Positions 21,717 through 30,154 of a stretch of 64,000 nt of DNA are shown here, piece after piece. Within the stretch, counting starts at the first letter, position 1. Each line of letters opens with the position of its first letter. The stretch is taken from assembly GCA_964607705.1 (NCBI GenBank), contig CAZSLI010000011.1, positions 1 to 64,000 on the forward strand, in the 5' to 3' direction. Position numbers and translations under genes: made by a program. The stretch is from CAZSLI01 sp964607705. GTDB lineage: Bacteria > Actinomycetota > Coriobacteriia > Anaerosomatales > PHET01. The notes below the pieces were generated by a model that ran no database searches, had not been told where the DNA came from, and worked only from the letters and a program-made list of their open reading frames with translations.

Positions 21717-22022
21717 ATGACTGCGATAGACGTCATCGGTCGGATCATCATCGCCACGTACTGGTTCGCGCTCGTGATCGGCGGCGCCGAGAACGTCGTG
21801 GCTCTAGCCCGTCGGCGTTCTCGGTCTGCAGTCGTTGCCGCCCTGCTCCTACGCGCCGGTAGCGTCGGTTGCTTGGTACTAGTCGCGATGACCGCGAATG
21901 ACGATTGCGGGGCGGCCTCGGTACTCGCATCGAGTGTGGCTGGATTGCTGGTGTTTCTGGCCTGCGTGTTTGACGCGTCGCGCCTCGTCGATATCCGCAC
22001 CGAGCAGACACCGGCCGCCTAG
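21717..22022 (+). CDS. Small membrane protein, unknown
   Basis: This 101-aa protein starts at ATG 21717 after GGAGCAGG. Three hydrophobic segments (DVIGRIIIATYWFALVIGG, VVAALLLRAGSVGCLVLVAM, VLASSVAGLLVFLACVF) are separated by a short Arg-rich loop (ALARRRSRS). No motif is recognised. It lies between two attC-like sites and resembles the array's other small membrane proteins. Confidence 0.65.
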   Translation: MTAIDVIGRIIIATYWFALVIGGAENVVALARRRSRSAVVAALLLRAGSVGCLVLVAMTANDDCGAASVLASSVAGLLVFLACVFDASRLVDIRTEQTPAA

Positions 22023-22049
22023 AGTCAGCGCGGGCAGGGGGCCCTCCTG

Positions 22050-22138
22050 GCCGACAAGCGCCTCAAGCCATGACCTTGCGGCGTCGGGCGCTTCGCGCGT
22101 AAGGTCAGACGCGCGGCCCATCCGCAAGAACATGCGAC
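22050..22138 (+). repeat. Degenerate attC-like site
   Basis: GCCGACAA (22050-22057) stands at R'', CATGCGAC (22131-22138) at R'. The body GGCGTCGGGCGCTTCGCGCGTAAGGTC is the site 5/9 subtype. Inner arms are partly complementary. Confidence 0.55.
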
Positions 22139-22173
22139 AGACGCAGCACATCGGCTGGTGATCGGGGGGTCAC

Positions 22174-23487
22174 GTGAGCAGTGACGTTTGTCAGGCGCGC
22201 TTTCCAGCCACAAACGGCGACATCATGGCTGACTCCATGGACCCGATGATGGAGATGGTGCTCGGCTCTCGGCTGACTTTCGCGGACCGGCTGGACTCTC
22301 ACGCACTGGCACGCGCTTCGCGCCTACTGCTCGACCTCGAACCAGTCCTCGGCTGCTGGTTGGACAAGAGGTCACGTGGTGCGGATTGGGTGCGCTGCAC
22401 CGGGCTGGACGAGCGGTCGGTGTTCTCGGTGGCAGACTCGGAGGACCCTGAGCGTGACTCCGCTGAGTTCCATGGGGCGCCGTTCGACCCACAAGGCCCT
22501 CGTGTTGCGGTGCTGCTGCTCCGCTCCAGGGACCACGACGACCTGTGCATACGTTTCGACCACGTCGCCGGCGACGGATGGAGCGCCAAGGAGGTCACCC
22601 ATCTGCTCGCCGATGTCTACACCCGGTTGCTCGACGCCGCCGACTTTGTGCCGGCCCCAAGGACGACGCCGCGTCCCGATCACGCTGATGTATGGAATGC
22701 GCTCACTCAGGAGCAGCGCGACTTGGCGGCGAATCCTCCCTCGATGACGAACACCTCGCAGTGGAAGATGAACGGCCGACGAGGCGCGACGGACGGCTTC
22801 GCAGCCCGCACGCTGACCCTGTCGCCTGACAGGGTGGATGCGTTGCGGGCGTACGCTCACGCCCGGGGCGGAACCGTAAACGACGCTCTGATCAGCGCGC
22901 TGATCAGAGCAGTCGAGGCGAACAACCCCCAGAAGCCAGGTTTGAAGCCGAGTGTGTCGATCTCTGCTGACACCAGAAGGTTCGCCCACGAGATGAATCT
23001 TGAGCGGCTGGCGAACATTGCCACCACGCAGACGGTGAGGATGGACTTCCGGCACGGCGAGACGTTCGACGAGACCCTGCGGCACGTTGTCGAGGCTGTG
23101 AGGCCGTACAAGGCCACCCTATGGAACGTGCTCTCCACCTCCGGCGAGAAGCCGCCGTCGCCCAGAGTCTGGCGCGCAGTGTTCTGGCTCGCAGCCACCG
23201 CCTTGCGGGCGTCTCGTGCAGCGGCCATGGTAACGATGAACGTGGGGTCATTTGACGCCGAGCGGCTGGTCTTCGGATCGACCCGCCCGATGTCCGCCGT
23301 GGTCACCGGTCCAATCGGGAGGTTTGCGGGCTTCCCTCTGCTGATCAGCTACTACCGGGGTGCACTCACGCTCTGGACGGGGTTTCGGGAACGGCACATC
23401 GCGTCCGAACTGGTCGACCGACACTTTGCCAGCATGGAGGGCCAATTGGCGGACGCAATCGAATTATCGACGGCGCAGTCCGCCTGA
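22174..23487 (+). CDS. Condensation-domain/acyltransferase-like protein
   Basis: This 437-aa protein starts at GTG 22174 after GGGGGG. The motif RFDHVAGDGWS contains the H-x-x-x-D-G active site of the condensation/WS-DGAT/alcohol acyltransferase superfamily, where His acts as general base. A second-half block (NVGSFDAERLVFGS, then PIGRFAGFPLLISYYRGALTLW) matches the C-terminal subdomain with its NxG-like turn. No carrier-protein domain is attached and no NRPS genes are nearby, so a free acyl- or wax-ester-type acyltransferase is more likely. Substrate unknown. Confidence 0.8.
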   Translation: MSSDVCQARFPATNGDIMADSMDPMMEMVLGSRLTFADRLDSHALARASRLLLDLEPVLGCWLDKRSRGADWVRCTGLDERSVFSVADSEDPERDSAEFHGAPFDPQGPRVAVLLLRSRDHDDLCIRFDHVAGDGWSAKEVTHLLADVYTRLLDAADFVPAPRTTPRPDHADVWNALTQEQRDLAANPPSMTNTSQWKMNGRRGATDGFAARTLTLSPDRVDALRAYAHARGGTVNDALISALIRAVEANNPQKPGLKPSVSISADTRRFAHEMNLERLANIATTQTVRMDFRHGETFDETLRHVVEAVRPYKATLWNVLSTSGEKPPSPRVWRAVFWLAATALRASRAAAMVTMNVGSFDAERLVFGSTRPMSAVVTGPIGRFAGFPLLISYYRGALTLWTGFRERHIASELVDRHFASMEGQLADAIELSTAQSA

Positions 23488-23592
23488 AACCATCGAGCAG
23501 CCGCGCATCGTCGGCATGTGGCCTTGACGGAGGTCCAGCACCAGCTATCATCTCGACGGCCCTGACGACTGACCCAACGAAAGTGGTGCTTC

Positions 23593-23928
23593 TTGAGCGA
23601 CACCCCCAACTGCCCGGAATGCAGCTCGGCCTTCGTCTACGACGACGGTAACCTCCACGTCTGTCCGGAGTGTGGACACGAGTGGCCCATCGGCTCGACC
23701 GCGCCGGCTGTGGGACTCGTCGTGCGCGATGCGAACGGCAACGTGCTCAGCGACGGGGACAGCGTGACGCTCATCAAGGACCTCAAGGTGAAGGGCACCT
23801 CGGCGGTAGCCAAGGTCGGCACCAAGATCCGCAACATCCGCCTAGTCGAGGGTGACCACAACATCGACTGCAAGGTAGACGGCATCGGCGCGATGGGCCT
23901 GAAGTCAGAATTCGTGAAGAAGGCGTAG
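23593..23928 (+). CDS. yjdM: PhnA/YjdM family zinc-ribbon protein
   Basis: This 111-aa protein starts at TTG 23593. Residues 7-30 form a zinc ribbon (CPECSSAFVY...CPECGHEW), and the remainder is the PhnA domain (VRDANGNVLSDGDSVTLIKDLKVKG, DGIGAMGLKSEFVKKA). Despite the old name (alkylphosphonate operon protein PhnA), the role of this family is not settled. No phosphonate genes are nearby. Confidence 0.94.
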   Translation: MSDTPNCPECSSAFVYDDGNLHVCPECGHEWPIGSTAPAVGLVVRDANGNVLSDGDSVTLIKDLKVKGTSAVAKVGTKIRNIRLVEGDHNIDCKVDGIGAMGLKSEFVKKA

Positions 23929-24010
23929 AACACTCGACTGCTGGCGCTGTCAGCGCAACCTGTCAGCACATGCCGCGCAGCCTATTATGCGCAAACAACT
24001 TGGAACGACG

Positions 24011-24562
24011 ATGAGTGGGGGAGTACGCGGGGTGTCTTTGGACGATGCGTTCGCAAGGGTTGCCGCAGATCTCGAGCGTGACGATCTCGGCAAGGCGCGA
24101 GACAGGCTCGAGGGCATGATCGACGGGTATCCGGCTTCTCTCGCCGTACGCGAGCAGCTCGGTGACATCTACTGGCGGCTGCACTACCCCGAGCGGGCCG
24201 GCAAACATTGGTACCTGATCGAATCGGCTCGACCGGAGATGGACGTCGCGAAGCAGGCCTTCGAGGCCCGGCACCACGGCGACCCACTGCTCATACTCAA
24301 CGACCTGCGTTGGCGCGGGGGACTCGAGCCCATCGCTGGGACGTATGCAGCGGCGACACTGACGGATCTCGCGCAGAGAGCCGGAGTGCCGCTGGAGCGC
24401 ATCGAGAAGGCGTCGGATTCAACATCGATTGCCCCCTTCGAGCCCTGGTGGTCGAAGTTCGTGCCTGCTGCGCTGGTAGTCGTCCTGGTGTCACTCCTCG
24501 TGTCGTCGTGTGTAGGCTTGTTCACGATCCTCGGAATGGCGGGGAAGTGGATTGCCGGCTGA
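24011..24562 (+). CDS. DUF6584-like protein with C-terminal membrane anchor
   Basis: This 183-aa protein is read from ATG 24011; GTG 24032 with a GGGGGAG site before it is also plausible. The N-terminal half is a TPR-like helical unit (LGKARDRLEGMIDGYPASLAVREQLGDIYWRLHYPERAGKHWYL, quoted here in parts: ARDRLEGMIDGYP; REQLGDIYWRL) typical of DUF6584. A single transmembrane segment (LVVVLVSLLVSSCVGLFTIL) near the end anchors it. An attC-like 3' half (ATTATGCGCAAACAACTTGG) lies just upstream. Function unknown. Confidence 0.78.
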   Translation: MSGGVRGVSLDDAFARVAADLERDDLGKARDRLEGMIDGYPASLAVREQLGDIYWRLHYPERAGKHWYLIESARPEMDVAKQAFEARHHGDPLLILNDLRWRGGLEPIAGTYAAATLTDLAQRAGVPLERIEKASDSTSIAPFEPWWSKFVPAALVVVLVSLLVSSCVGLFTILGMAGKWIAG

Positions 24563-24586
24563 CGACGTGTGCAGAACTTCAGATGG

Positions 24587-24642
24587 CGGAATAGCCGGAG
24601 ACGACATGCCGGCTCATGCGCGAGCATGACTGATAGACGGGG
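24587..24642 (+). repeat. Possible attC remnant
   Basis: GCCGGAGACGACATGCCGGC then TCATGCGCGAGCATGAC resembles the 3' half of array attC sites (GCAGCTCATGCGCAAGCACG). R' is not intact. Weak evidence. Confidence 0.3.
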
Positions 24643-24649
24643 AGGCAAT

Positions 24650-25117
24650 TTGATCTCAGGAGCGCACTATTCCCACACCAATCTGATCGCGCGAGACTGG
24701 CGTTCGCTCGCAGCGTTCTATGAAGCCGTGTTCGGCTGCGTCCGCACCTATCCTGAACGCGACTACGCTCCTGCTCAGGTGGAGGGCGGCACGGGAGTCA
24801 TCGGCTCGGGATTCGCCGGTGCGCATCTGCTTCTACCGGGATACGGTTCAGAGGGTCCGACTCTCGAGATCTACACGTATGACCCGGCGATCGAAGGCGC
24901 ACTGCCGCAAGTGAACGCGCCCGGCTTCGCTCACGTCGCCTTCGGGGTCGACGATGTGGACTCAGCTCAGCGGGAGGTGCTTGACTCGGGCGGATCGGCG
25001 GTAGCTGACGTCATCTCGTCAACGCGATCAGACGGCGCCGTGATCAAGTGGTGCTACGTGAGGGATCCGGAAGGAAACATCATCGAGCTGCAGTCGTGGA
25101 GCTATCCGCAACAATAG
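24650..25117 (+). CDS. VOC (glyoxalase/bleomycin resistance) family protein
   Basis: This 155-aa protein is read from TTG 24650, which follows GGGGAGG at good spacing; ATG 24626 lies in an attC-like remnant. Paired beta-alpha-beta modules are visible: YSHTNLIARDWRSLAAFYEAVFG and, in the second half, FAHVAFGVDDVDSAQREVLDSGG, ending in DPEGNIIELQSW. His, Glu and terminal Glu positions fit a metal site. Reaction unknown. Confidence 0.85.
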   Translation: MISGAHYSHTNLIARDWRSLAAFYEAVFGCVRTYPERDYAPAQVEGGTGVIGSGFAGAHLLLPGYGSEGPTLEIYTYDPAIEGALPQVNAPGFAHVAFGVDDVDSAQREVLDSGGSAVADVISSTRSDGAVIKWCYVRDPEGNIIELQSWSYPQQ

Positions 25118-25156
25118 GACTGCCTGCTCACGTCTAACACCATGGACCTCTGGCCG

Positions 25157-25174
25157 CCGGCATCAAAATGCCGG
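25157..25174 (+). terminator. Short hairpin in the 25118-25253 gap
   Basis: CCGGCAT (25157-25163), loop CAAA, ATGCCGG (25168-25174). The flanks contain TCTAACAC (25135) and GAGTTGTAAT (25200), a very weak attC-like frame, but the arms between them do not pair well. Confidence 0.4.
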
Positions 25175-25253
25175 GAAACGCGCCGGGTATATACGCAAAT
25201 GAGTTGTAATCGAGGTATGCGAAGTCATCAGTGTGTGAGAGAAGGTGTCGACG

Positions 25254-25937
25254 ATGACTACATTGAGCATGCCGACCAAGCGAGACCATGCGCTCCTGAT
25301 CGGAGACGCATTCCTCCTCACCATGGGTACGGCCACCGTTGGGCTCGCCGTTGCGTTCATGCTCGCCGCACTCCAGGGACTGGTTCCGGAGGTCGCCCTC
25401 GGCATAGGTAGTGGTCTCCTGCTCCTTGCGTCGGGCGTTTCGGGCGTCCTCCTTACCTGGCTTCTCCATGAACGACGCGTAACCACGGTCACTGTTGTCG
25501 GAGCGCTCCTCGGCGCGGCAGTAGGGGGACTCGTAGTACCGCTGATGGCCGGGTTCTCCTTCATTCTCGGACTGCCCCTGAGGCTGGTCACCGATTCCGA
25601 GTTCGCCGGTCCGCTCGCGCTGCTGGCGCTGGTCTCCATCGCCGTGGCAGCCCTGACAGTGTGGCTCGTCGTCGACGCGATCAGAGACATGGGAGCCGGA
25701 CACAGGACGCACCTGCGCCTCGACCGCGCGCGAATCATCGCGGCTGCCGCCTTCTTGATACTCGTGGTTGTCAGCGTGGCGCTCGTCATCGTCCAGCCTG
25801 GCCCTGAACAGGGAGAGGCGCCGATATGGGCGATCGCGGCTGGCCTCATAGCCGTTGGCGCGATCGCAGGCGCTGACCTCGCGAACGTCATCAGCATGAA
25901 GCGAGGGTTGCCAGGCTCGACTGCCATTGAGGGTTAG
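25254..25937 (+). CDS. Multi-pass membrane protein, unknown
   Basis: This 227-aa protein is read from ATG 25254 with AGAAGG upstream; GTG 25245 is in frame. Six hydrophobic segments are visible (LLTMGTATVGLAVAFMLAAL, GSGLLLLASGVSGVLLTWLL, VVGALLGAAVGGLVVPLM, LALLALVSIAVAALTVWLVV, IIAAAAFLILVVVSVALVIV, WAIAAGLIAVGAIAGADLA). No charged or metal-binding motifs are found inside the membrane. A hairpin closes the gene. Function unknown. Confidence 0.78.
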   Translation: MTTLSMPTKRDHALLIGDAFLLTMGTATVGLAVAFMLAALQGLVPEVALGIGSGLLLLASGVSGVLLTWLLHERRVTTVTVVGALLGAAVGGLVVPLMAGFSFILGLPLRLVTDSEFAGPLALLALVSIAVAALTVWLVVDAIRDMGAGHRTHLRLDRARIIAAAAFLILVVVSVALVIVQPGPEQGEAPIWAIAAGLIAVGAIAGADLANVISMKRGLPGSTAIEG

Positions 25938-25948
25938 CGACTAGTCCC

Positions 25949-25968
25949 GTCCCGCCGCACGGCGGGAC
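25949..25968 (+). terminator. GC-rich hairpin after membrane protein gene
   Basis: Perfect 8-bp stem GTCCCGCC/GGCGGGAC with loop GCAC, 12 bases after the stop codon. No U-tract, so terminator strength is uncertain. Confidence 0.5.
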
Positions 25969-25992
25969 ATCTCGACTCGGCGGGGGAATTCT

Positions 25993-26523
25993 GTGAGGTA
26001 CGTCGCACTTCTGCGCGGGGTCAATGTGGGCCAGGGTGCGCGCGTGCCGATGAAGGACCTGAAGTCCCTTCTTGAGGGGATCGGGCTTAGCGACGTCCTC
26101 ACCTATCTCAACTCGGGCAATGTGATCTTCAGCTCTGCGCTCGGCGCGGCCGAGCTGACTCATTTGCTCGAGGATCAGTTTGCCCGGGCATTCGGCGCCC
26201 AGATTCCGACGTTGGTCAAGACTGCGGCGGAAGTGATCTCGATCGCTGATGCGATCCCGGCGGATTGGGTCAGCGGCGAGGGCGAGCAGACCTACGTCGC
26301 ATACCTGTTCAGCGATGTGGACGAACCTGAGCTCGTGTCGGAGCTGCCGGTCAAGAGGGAGTTCCTCAGCATCTTCTACACCCCTGGAGCCATCGTCTGG
26401 AACATCAAGCGCGAGAACTACAACCGCAGTCACATCACCAAGATCGCGGGTCACCGCTCTTACGCTCGGATGACGACCAGAAACGTGAACACCGCCAGGA
26501 AGCTCGCAGCGCTTTCCCACTGA
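25993..26523 (+). CDS. DUF1697 family protein (paralogue 1)
   Basis: This 176-aa protein starts at GTG 25993 after GGGGGAA. The DUF1697 signature is at the N-terminus (RYVALLRGVNVGQGARVPM, LTYLNSGNVIFSS) with the family's conserved ending (TTRNVNTARKLAAL). The family is common in soil and sediment bacteria; biochemical role unknown. A second copy is at 39622-40164. Confidence 0.93.
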   Translation: MRYVALLRGVNVGQGARVPMKDLKSLLEGIGLSDVLTYLNSGNVIFSSALGAAELTHLLEDQFARAFGAQIPTLVKTAAEVISIADAIPADWVSGEGEQTYVAYLFSDVDEPELVSELPVKREFLSIFYTPGAIVWNIKRENYNRSHITKIAGHRSYARMTTRNVNTARKLAALSH

Positions 26524-26611
26524 TCATCCCGTTGCGGGCCGCTGACGGCCGCACCGCGATATGCTGGGGCTGCCCCTTGAGCGAGCGTCCAGCCAAACCA
26601 GGAGATTGCCG

Positions 26612-27070
26612 ATGACCCCGTCCGCCGGACATGATGTCCGCCTTGTCGACATCGATTCGCCTGACTTCACCGATCTCGTCTCTGAACTCGTCGAGGAGCT
26701 GGATGTCCGCTATCCCGGACTGAGCGACGAGGAACCGGCGCCGCAGGACCTGCTTGTGGCGGTTGTCGCCTATGACGGCGACGTTCCGAGCGGGTGCGGC
26801 GCGCTGCGCGAGTTCGGGCCGGGTATCGGCGAGATCAAGCGGATGTACGTGCGGCCCGAAGGTAGGGGGCAGGGCGCTGCTCGGCGAATCCTGAAGGTAC
26901 TGGAGGAGCAGGCCAGCGAGATGGGCTACTCGGCGGTTCGGCTCGGTTCCGGTATGCGGCAACCTGAGGCATTGGCGCTTTACGAGTCATCCGGATATCG
27001 ACGGATCCCGCTGTTCGGCGACTACGAGGGGGCCGAGCTGTGCGTCTGCTATGAGAAGGTGCTCCGCTAG
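26612..27070 (+). CDS. GNAT-family N-acetyltransferase
   Basis: This 152-aa protein starts at ATG 26612 after AGGAGATT. GNAT core: VAYDGDVPSGCGALREFGPGIGEIKRMYVRPEGRGQGAARRIL is the beta4-loop-helix with the R-G-x-G-x-A acetyl-CoA motif (quoted in parts: EIKRMYVRPEGRGQGAARRI). The C-terminus reads EALALYESSGYRRIPLFGDY, as in putative acetyltransferases near PaiA/YhbS. TATGCT at 26560-26565 may be its -10 box. Substrate unknown. Confidence 0.92.
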   Translation: MTPSAGHDVRLVDIDSPDFTDLVSELVEELDVRYPGLSDEEPAPQDLLVAVVAYDGDVPSGCGALREFGPGIGEIKRMYVRPEGRGQGAARRILKVLEEQASEMGYSAVRLGSGMRQPEALALYESSGYRRIPLFGDYEGAELCVCYEKVLR

Positions 27071-27148
27071 CAGACGCACAGGTGGACGCGGGATTCTTCA
27101 GGCTTTGAAGCAAGTCAATCGGATTTCAGGTCAGGGAGAGGGCTCGAT

Positions 27149-27628
27149 ATGACGACGACACGCACCCCCCGAGAGTTGCTCGAGGCCTACCGGAATGGAC
27201 CCGAGCTATTGCGCGCCGCGCTCGATGGGATGGACGCTGCTGCGCTGCGCGCCCGGCCGATCGAGGGCAAGATGAGCTCTCTCGAGGTGCTGTGCCACAT
27301 CGTGGACTCGGACCAGTTCATGTGCGACCGCCTCAAGCGCACGATCGCCACGAAGAAGCCGTTGCTCATGGGAGTGGAGTCCGCCGACTATCCCACGCCG
27401 CTCCGATACCACGATCGCGACCCTGAGCTCGATCTCGAGCTCCTCAGCATCCAACGGCGGCAACTCGCCTCCGATCTCGAACGCATGACCGAAGACGTGT
27501 GGCGGCGCACCGCCGTTCATTCCGAGAACGGAATGCAGACGCTGCTCGAGATCTTCGACCATGCCGTCGACCATCTCGAGTCGCACCTCACGGCGATTCT
27601 GCAGAAGCGTCGGGCGCTCGGTCTCTAG
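27149..27628 (+). CDS. DinB-superfamily four-helix protein
   Basis: This 159-aa protein starts at ATG 27149 after GGGAGAGGG. DinB/YfiT-like metal ligands fit H50 region (LEVLCHIVDSDQFM), then H in ILQK-region helix (IFDHAVDHLESHLTAIL, two His). The four long helices and length agree with the family, which includes thiol-dependent transferases such as bacillithiol S-transferase and mycothiol maleylpyruvate isomerase. The actual substrate is unknown. Confidence 0.88.
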   Translation: MTTTRTPRELLEAYRNGPELLRAALDGMDAAALRARPIEGKMSSLEVLCHIVDSDQFMCDRLKRTIATKKPLLMGVESADYPTPLRYHDRDPELDLELLSIQRRQLASDLERMTEDVWRRTAVHSENGMQTLLEIFDHAVDHLESHLTAILQKRRALGL

Positions 27629-27690
27629 AGGGCCGCCTGACGCTGGATCGCGCCGGTTGCGAATGACGTCGGCAGCGAGCGAGTGGCTTC

Positions 27691-28077
27691 TCAGTCGGCG
27701 TAGTCGTCTTGCACGAGGTCCGACGGCTTGAACACCGGGTGGATCTCAATGGCGCCTTCGCGCGCGGCGGGATGCAGGCGGCCTATCTCGGCGGCAACCT
27801 CGATACTCGGCGCGGCCACGACGTAGAAGGCTGACGCCACGAGGCCCGTGCCGGAGAGCGTGCCGGCTCTTACCGCGTCGCCTTCGACCGTCATCGCGTC
27901 GGTGCTCGGATCGAAAGCAAAACCGCGCTGCTTTGCGAAGTAGGTGCCGCCGAGAACCTTGCCCTTCAGCGCTTTGACCTGCTCGGGATAGTCTGCAAGG
28001 GCTGAAACGTGCTCGGGGGTCATGGCCATCGGGTCGGCGGGAGCGGGGGAGTACACGATCATTCCGTACTGCGGCAT
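27691..28077 (-). CDS. YCII/DGPF-domain family protein
   Basis: This 128-aa protein is read from ATG 28077. The ferredoxin-like YCII/DGPF pattern is visible: MPQYGMIVYSPAPADPMAMT start, central KVLGGTYFAKQRGFAF, and the ending IEIHPVFKPSDL. It is a small soluble protein often found beside ECF sigma factors, but no sigma gene is here. Convergent with the DinB gene. Function unknown. Confidence 0.85.
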   Translation of the reverse strand: MPQYGMIVYSPAPADPMAMTPEHVSALADYPEQVKALKGKVLGGTYFAKQRGFAFDPSTDAMTVEGDAVRAGTLSGTGLVASAFYVVAAPSIEVAAEIGRLHPAAREGAIEIHPVFKPSDLVQDDYAD

Positions 28078-28186
28078 GTGCGGCTCCTTCGAGTATGTGG
28101 CTATGGGAATCGTCTCCAAGCCAGTCCGCGCGCTAACAGCGCGTACCCAAGCGACGGCGGGCCCAAGACTTCGGCCAGGCGCCAGG

Positions 28187-28948
28187 CTAGGCGGTCCTGC
28201 GGCGGTAGATCACCATGGCGACGCTGTAGGCCACCGCGAGCAGCCCGACACACCATGCAAGTGCGATCCAGATGTCCGAGCCCACCGGCTGTCCGGCGAG
28301 AAGGTTGCGGATGGCATCGACGATGGACGTCACGGGCTGGTTCTCGGCAAATACGCGCACGGGTCCCGGCATGGTCTCCGTGGGCACGAACGCCGAGCTG
28401 ATGAACGGCAGGAAGATCAGCGGGTAGGAGAACGCGCTGGCGCCGTCCACGCTCTTGGCCGTAAGCCCCGGGATCACCGCAAGCCACGTCAGGGCGAGCG
28501 TGAACAGGACCAGGATGCCCGTGACCGCGAGCCACGCGAGAACCCCCGCGCCCGACCGAAAGCCCATGATCAGCGCGACGACCACCACGACAGCGAGCGA
28601 CATGCTGATGGCGACCAACGAGGTCAGAACGTGCGCCCACAATACCGACGATCGGGCGATGGGCATCGAGTGGAACCGGTCGAAGATGCCGCTGTTCATG
28701 TCGAGGAACAGCCGGTAGGCCGTGTAGGAGACACCCGACGCCACGGTGATGAGCAGGATGCCGGGCAGCAGGTAGCCCACGTACGAATCCGAGCCGGTGT
28801 CGATCGCGCCGCCGAAGACGAAGACGAACAGCAGCATGAACGCGATGGGCATGAGCGTCGTGGTGATGATCGTGTCCATGCTCCGGGTGATGTGTCGCAA
28901 CGACCGCCCCGTAAGGACCACGGTATCGCCGAAGAAGTGGTTGGTCAT
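28187..28948 (-). CDS. ABC-2 type transporter permease
   Basis: This 253-aa protein starts at ATG 28948, overlapping the upstream ATPase stop by four bases. Six transmembrane segments are visible (MPIAFMLLFVFVFGGAI, YLLPGILLITVASGVSYTAY, VLTSLVAISMSLAVVVVVAL, VLAWLAVTGILVLFTLALTWL, PLIFLPFISSAFV, LAWCVGLLAVAYSVAMV). It matches the DrrB/YadH exporter class. With the ATPase it forms an export system for an unknown drug or metabolite, probably repressed by the PadR protein of the same operon. Confidence 0.93.
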   Translation of the reverse strand: MTNHFFGDTVVLTGRSLRHITRSMDTIITTTLMPIAFMLLFVFVFGGAIDTGSDSYVGYLLPGILLITVASGVSYTAYRLFLDMNSGIFDRFHSMPIARSSVLWAHVLTSLVAISMSLAVVVVVALIMGFRSGAGVLAWLAVTGILVLFTLALTWLAVIPGLTAKSVDGASAFSYPLIFLPFISSAFVPTETMPGPVRVFAENQPVTSIVDAIRNLLAGQPVGSDIWIALAWCVGLLAVAYSVAMVIYRRRTA

Positions 28949-29781
28949 CGTGATTCCTCGCTCTTGCCGAGCGCATGTCGAGCGCTGGTGTCGGTATCGT
29001 CATCGGTGACGATCGCCAGGAAGACGTCCTCGAGTGTCGGCTGCTTTTCGACGTACTCGATCTTGGCGGGCGGAAGCAGTCGCTTCAGCTCGGCGAGGGT
29101 GCCGTTCACGATGATGCGCCCGCCGTGGAGGATGGCGATCCGTGAGGCGAGCTGCTCGGCCTCATCGAGGTCCTGAGTCGTGAGCAACACCGTCGTGCCG
29201 CGCTCTGCCAGCTCCTTGACCGTCCGCCAGACCTCGATGCGCGCCTGGGGATCGAGTCCCGTCGTCGGTTCGTCCAGAAAGATCACCGGCGGATCGCCGA
29301 TGAGACTCATCGCGATGTCGACACGCCGCCGCATGCCGCCCGAATAGGTGGCCACCTTACGGCTCGCGGCATCGGTGAGCTCGAAGCGGTCGAGCAGTTC
29401 ATCGGCGATGCGCCGGGGGTACTCGAGATGCCGCAGGCGACCGACCATCACGAGGTTCTCGCGGCCGGTCAGCACCTCGTCGACTGCGGCGAACTGCCCG
29501 GTGAGGCTGATGGATTGCCGTACGTCGACCGCTTGCGAGCCGACGTCGAAGCCGTGCACGCGAGCGGTGCCGGCATCTGCCTTCAGCAGGGTGCACAGTA
29601 TGTTGACGACGGTGGTCTTTCCGGCGCCATTCGAGCCGAGGAGGGCGAAGATGCTGCCACGCTCGACGTCGAAGTCGACTCCGCGCAGCACCTGCAGATC
29701 ACCGTACGACTTCTCCAGGCCACGTACGTGGATCTCGGCGGCGTCTGTGTGCGCAGACATCGTCTGAGTATCGGTCGCCAT
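28945..29781 (-). CDS. ABC transporter ATP-binding protein (DrrA-like)
   Basis: This 278-aa protein is read from ATG 29781; ATG 29790 would overlap the DUF1048 gene. Walker A (LGSNGAGKTTVV), signature (YSGGMRRRVDIAMSL), Walker B (PVIFLDEPTTGLD) and the switch His region (TTQDLDEAEQLASRI) are complete. The C-terminal tail (LPPAKIEYVEKQPTLEDVFL) is the DrrA-type extension that contacts the permease. It energises the export permease encoded next. Confidence 0.95.
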   Translation of the reverse strand: MATDTQTMSAHTDAAEIHVRGLEKSYGDLQVLRGVDFDVERGSIFALLGSNGAGKTTVVNILCTLLKADAGTARVHGFDVGSQAVDVRQSISLTGQFAAVDEVLTGRENLVMVGRLRHLEYPRRIADELLDRFELTDAASRKVATYSGGMRRRVDIAMSLIGDPPVIFLDEPTTGLDPQARIEVWRTVKELAERGTTVLLTTQDLDEAEQLASRIAILHGGRIIVNGTLAELKRLLPPAKIEYVEKQPTLEDVFLAIVTDDDTDTSARHALGKSEESR

Positions 29782-29786
29782 CGGCT

Positions 29787-30152
29787 TCACGCTCGATCGC
29801 CCGCTGCCTTGTTGATCGCGCTCGTGAGCCGCGCGCGTTCCTTGTCGATGTAGCCGCCCTTCTTGTAGTTGCGCGCCAGCTCCTCCACGAACTCCACCGG
29901 GTCCTCGCCGACGATGTCGCGGATCGGCGTTCCGTCCGCTGCCGCCTGCTCGAACAGGTCGGCGACATCCTCAAAGAGTGAGGCCGCGCTGTCCGCCTCG
30001 AGAGACCCAAAGAACATCAGGTACCGCTCGATCGCCTCGACAGCATCGCGATAGTCCGGGGGGAGCTGTCTCACACGCGCCTTGTAGGCACGCCAGCGCT
30101 TCTTGTCGCCGATCACCTTTGAGATGAGCCCGCCCTTGCCTGTGTCGGACAA
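29787..30152 (-). CDS. DUF1048 family protein of PadR-ABC operon
   Basis: This 121-aa protein starts at ATG 30152, right after the PadR gene. It is helical and charged (KVIGDKKRWRAYKARVRQLPPDYRDAVEAIERYL, in parts: RWRAYKARVRQLPPDY), matching DUF1048, a family that almost always sits in PadR-ABC exporter operons. Its role is unknown; a regulatory partner of PadR is often assumed. Confidence 0.92.
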   Translation of the reverse strand: MSDTGKGGLISKVIGDKKRWRAYKARVRQLPPDYRDAVEAIERYLMFFGSLEADSAASLFEDVADLFEQAAADGTPIRDIVGEDPVEFVEELARNYKKGGYIDKERARLTSAINKAAGDRA

Positions 30153-30154
30153 TG

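Noticed and set aside
1..25000. Integron integrase or transposase gene
   Set aside because: No tyrosine-recombinase R-H-R-Y pattern or transposase was seen on either strand; the integrase is presumed outside the window.
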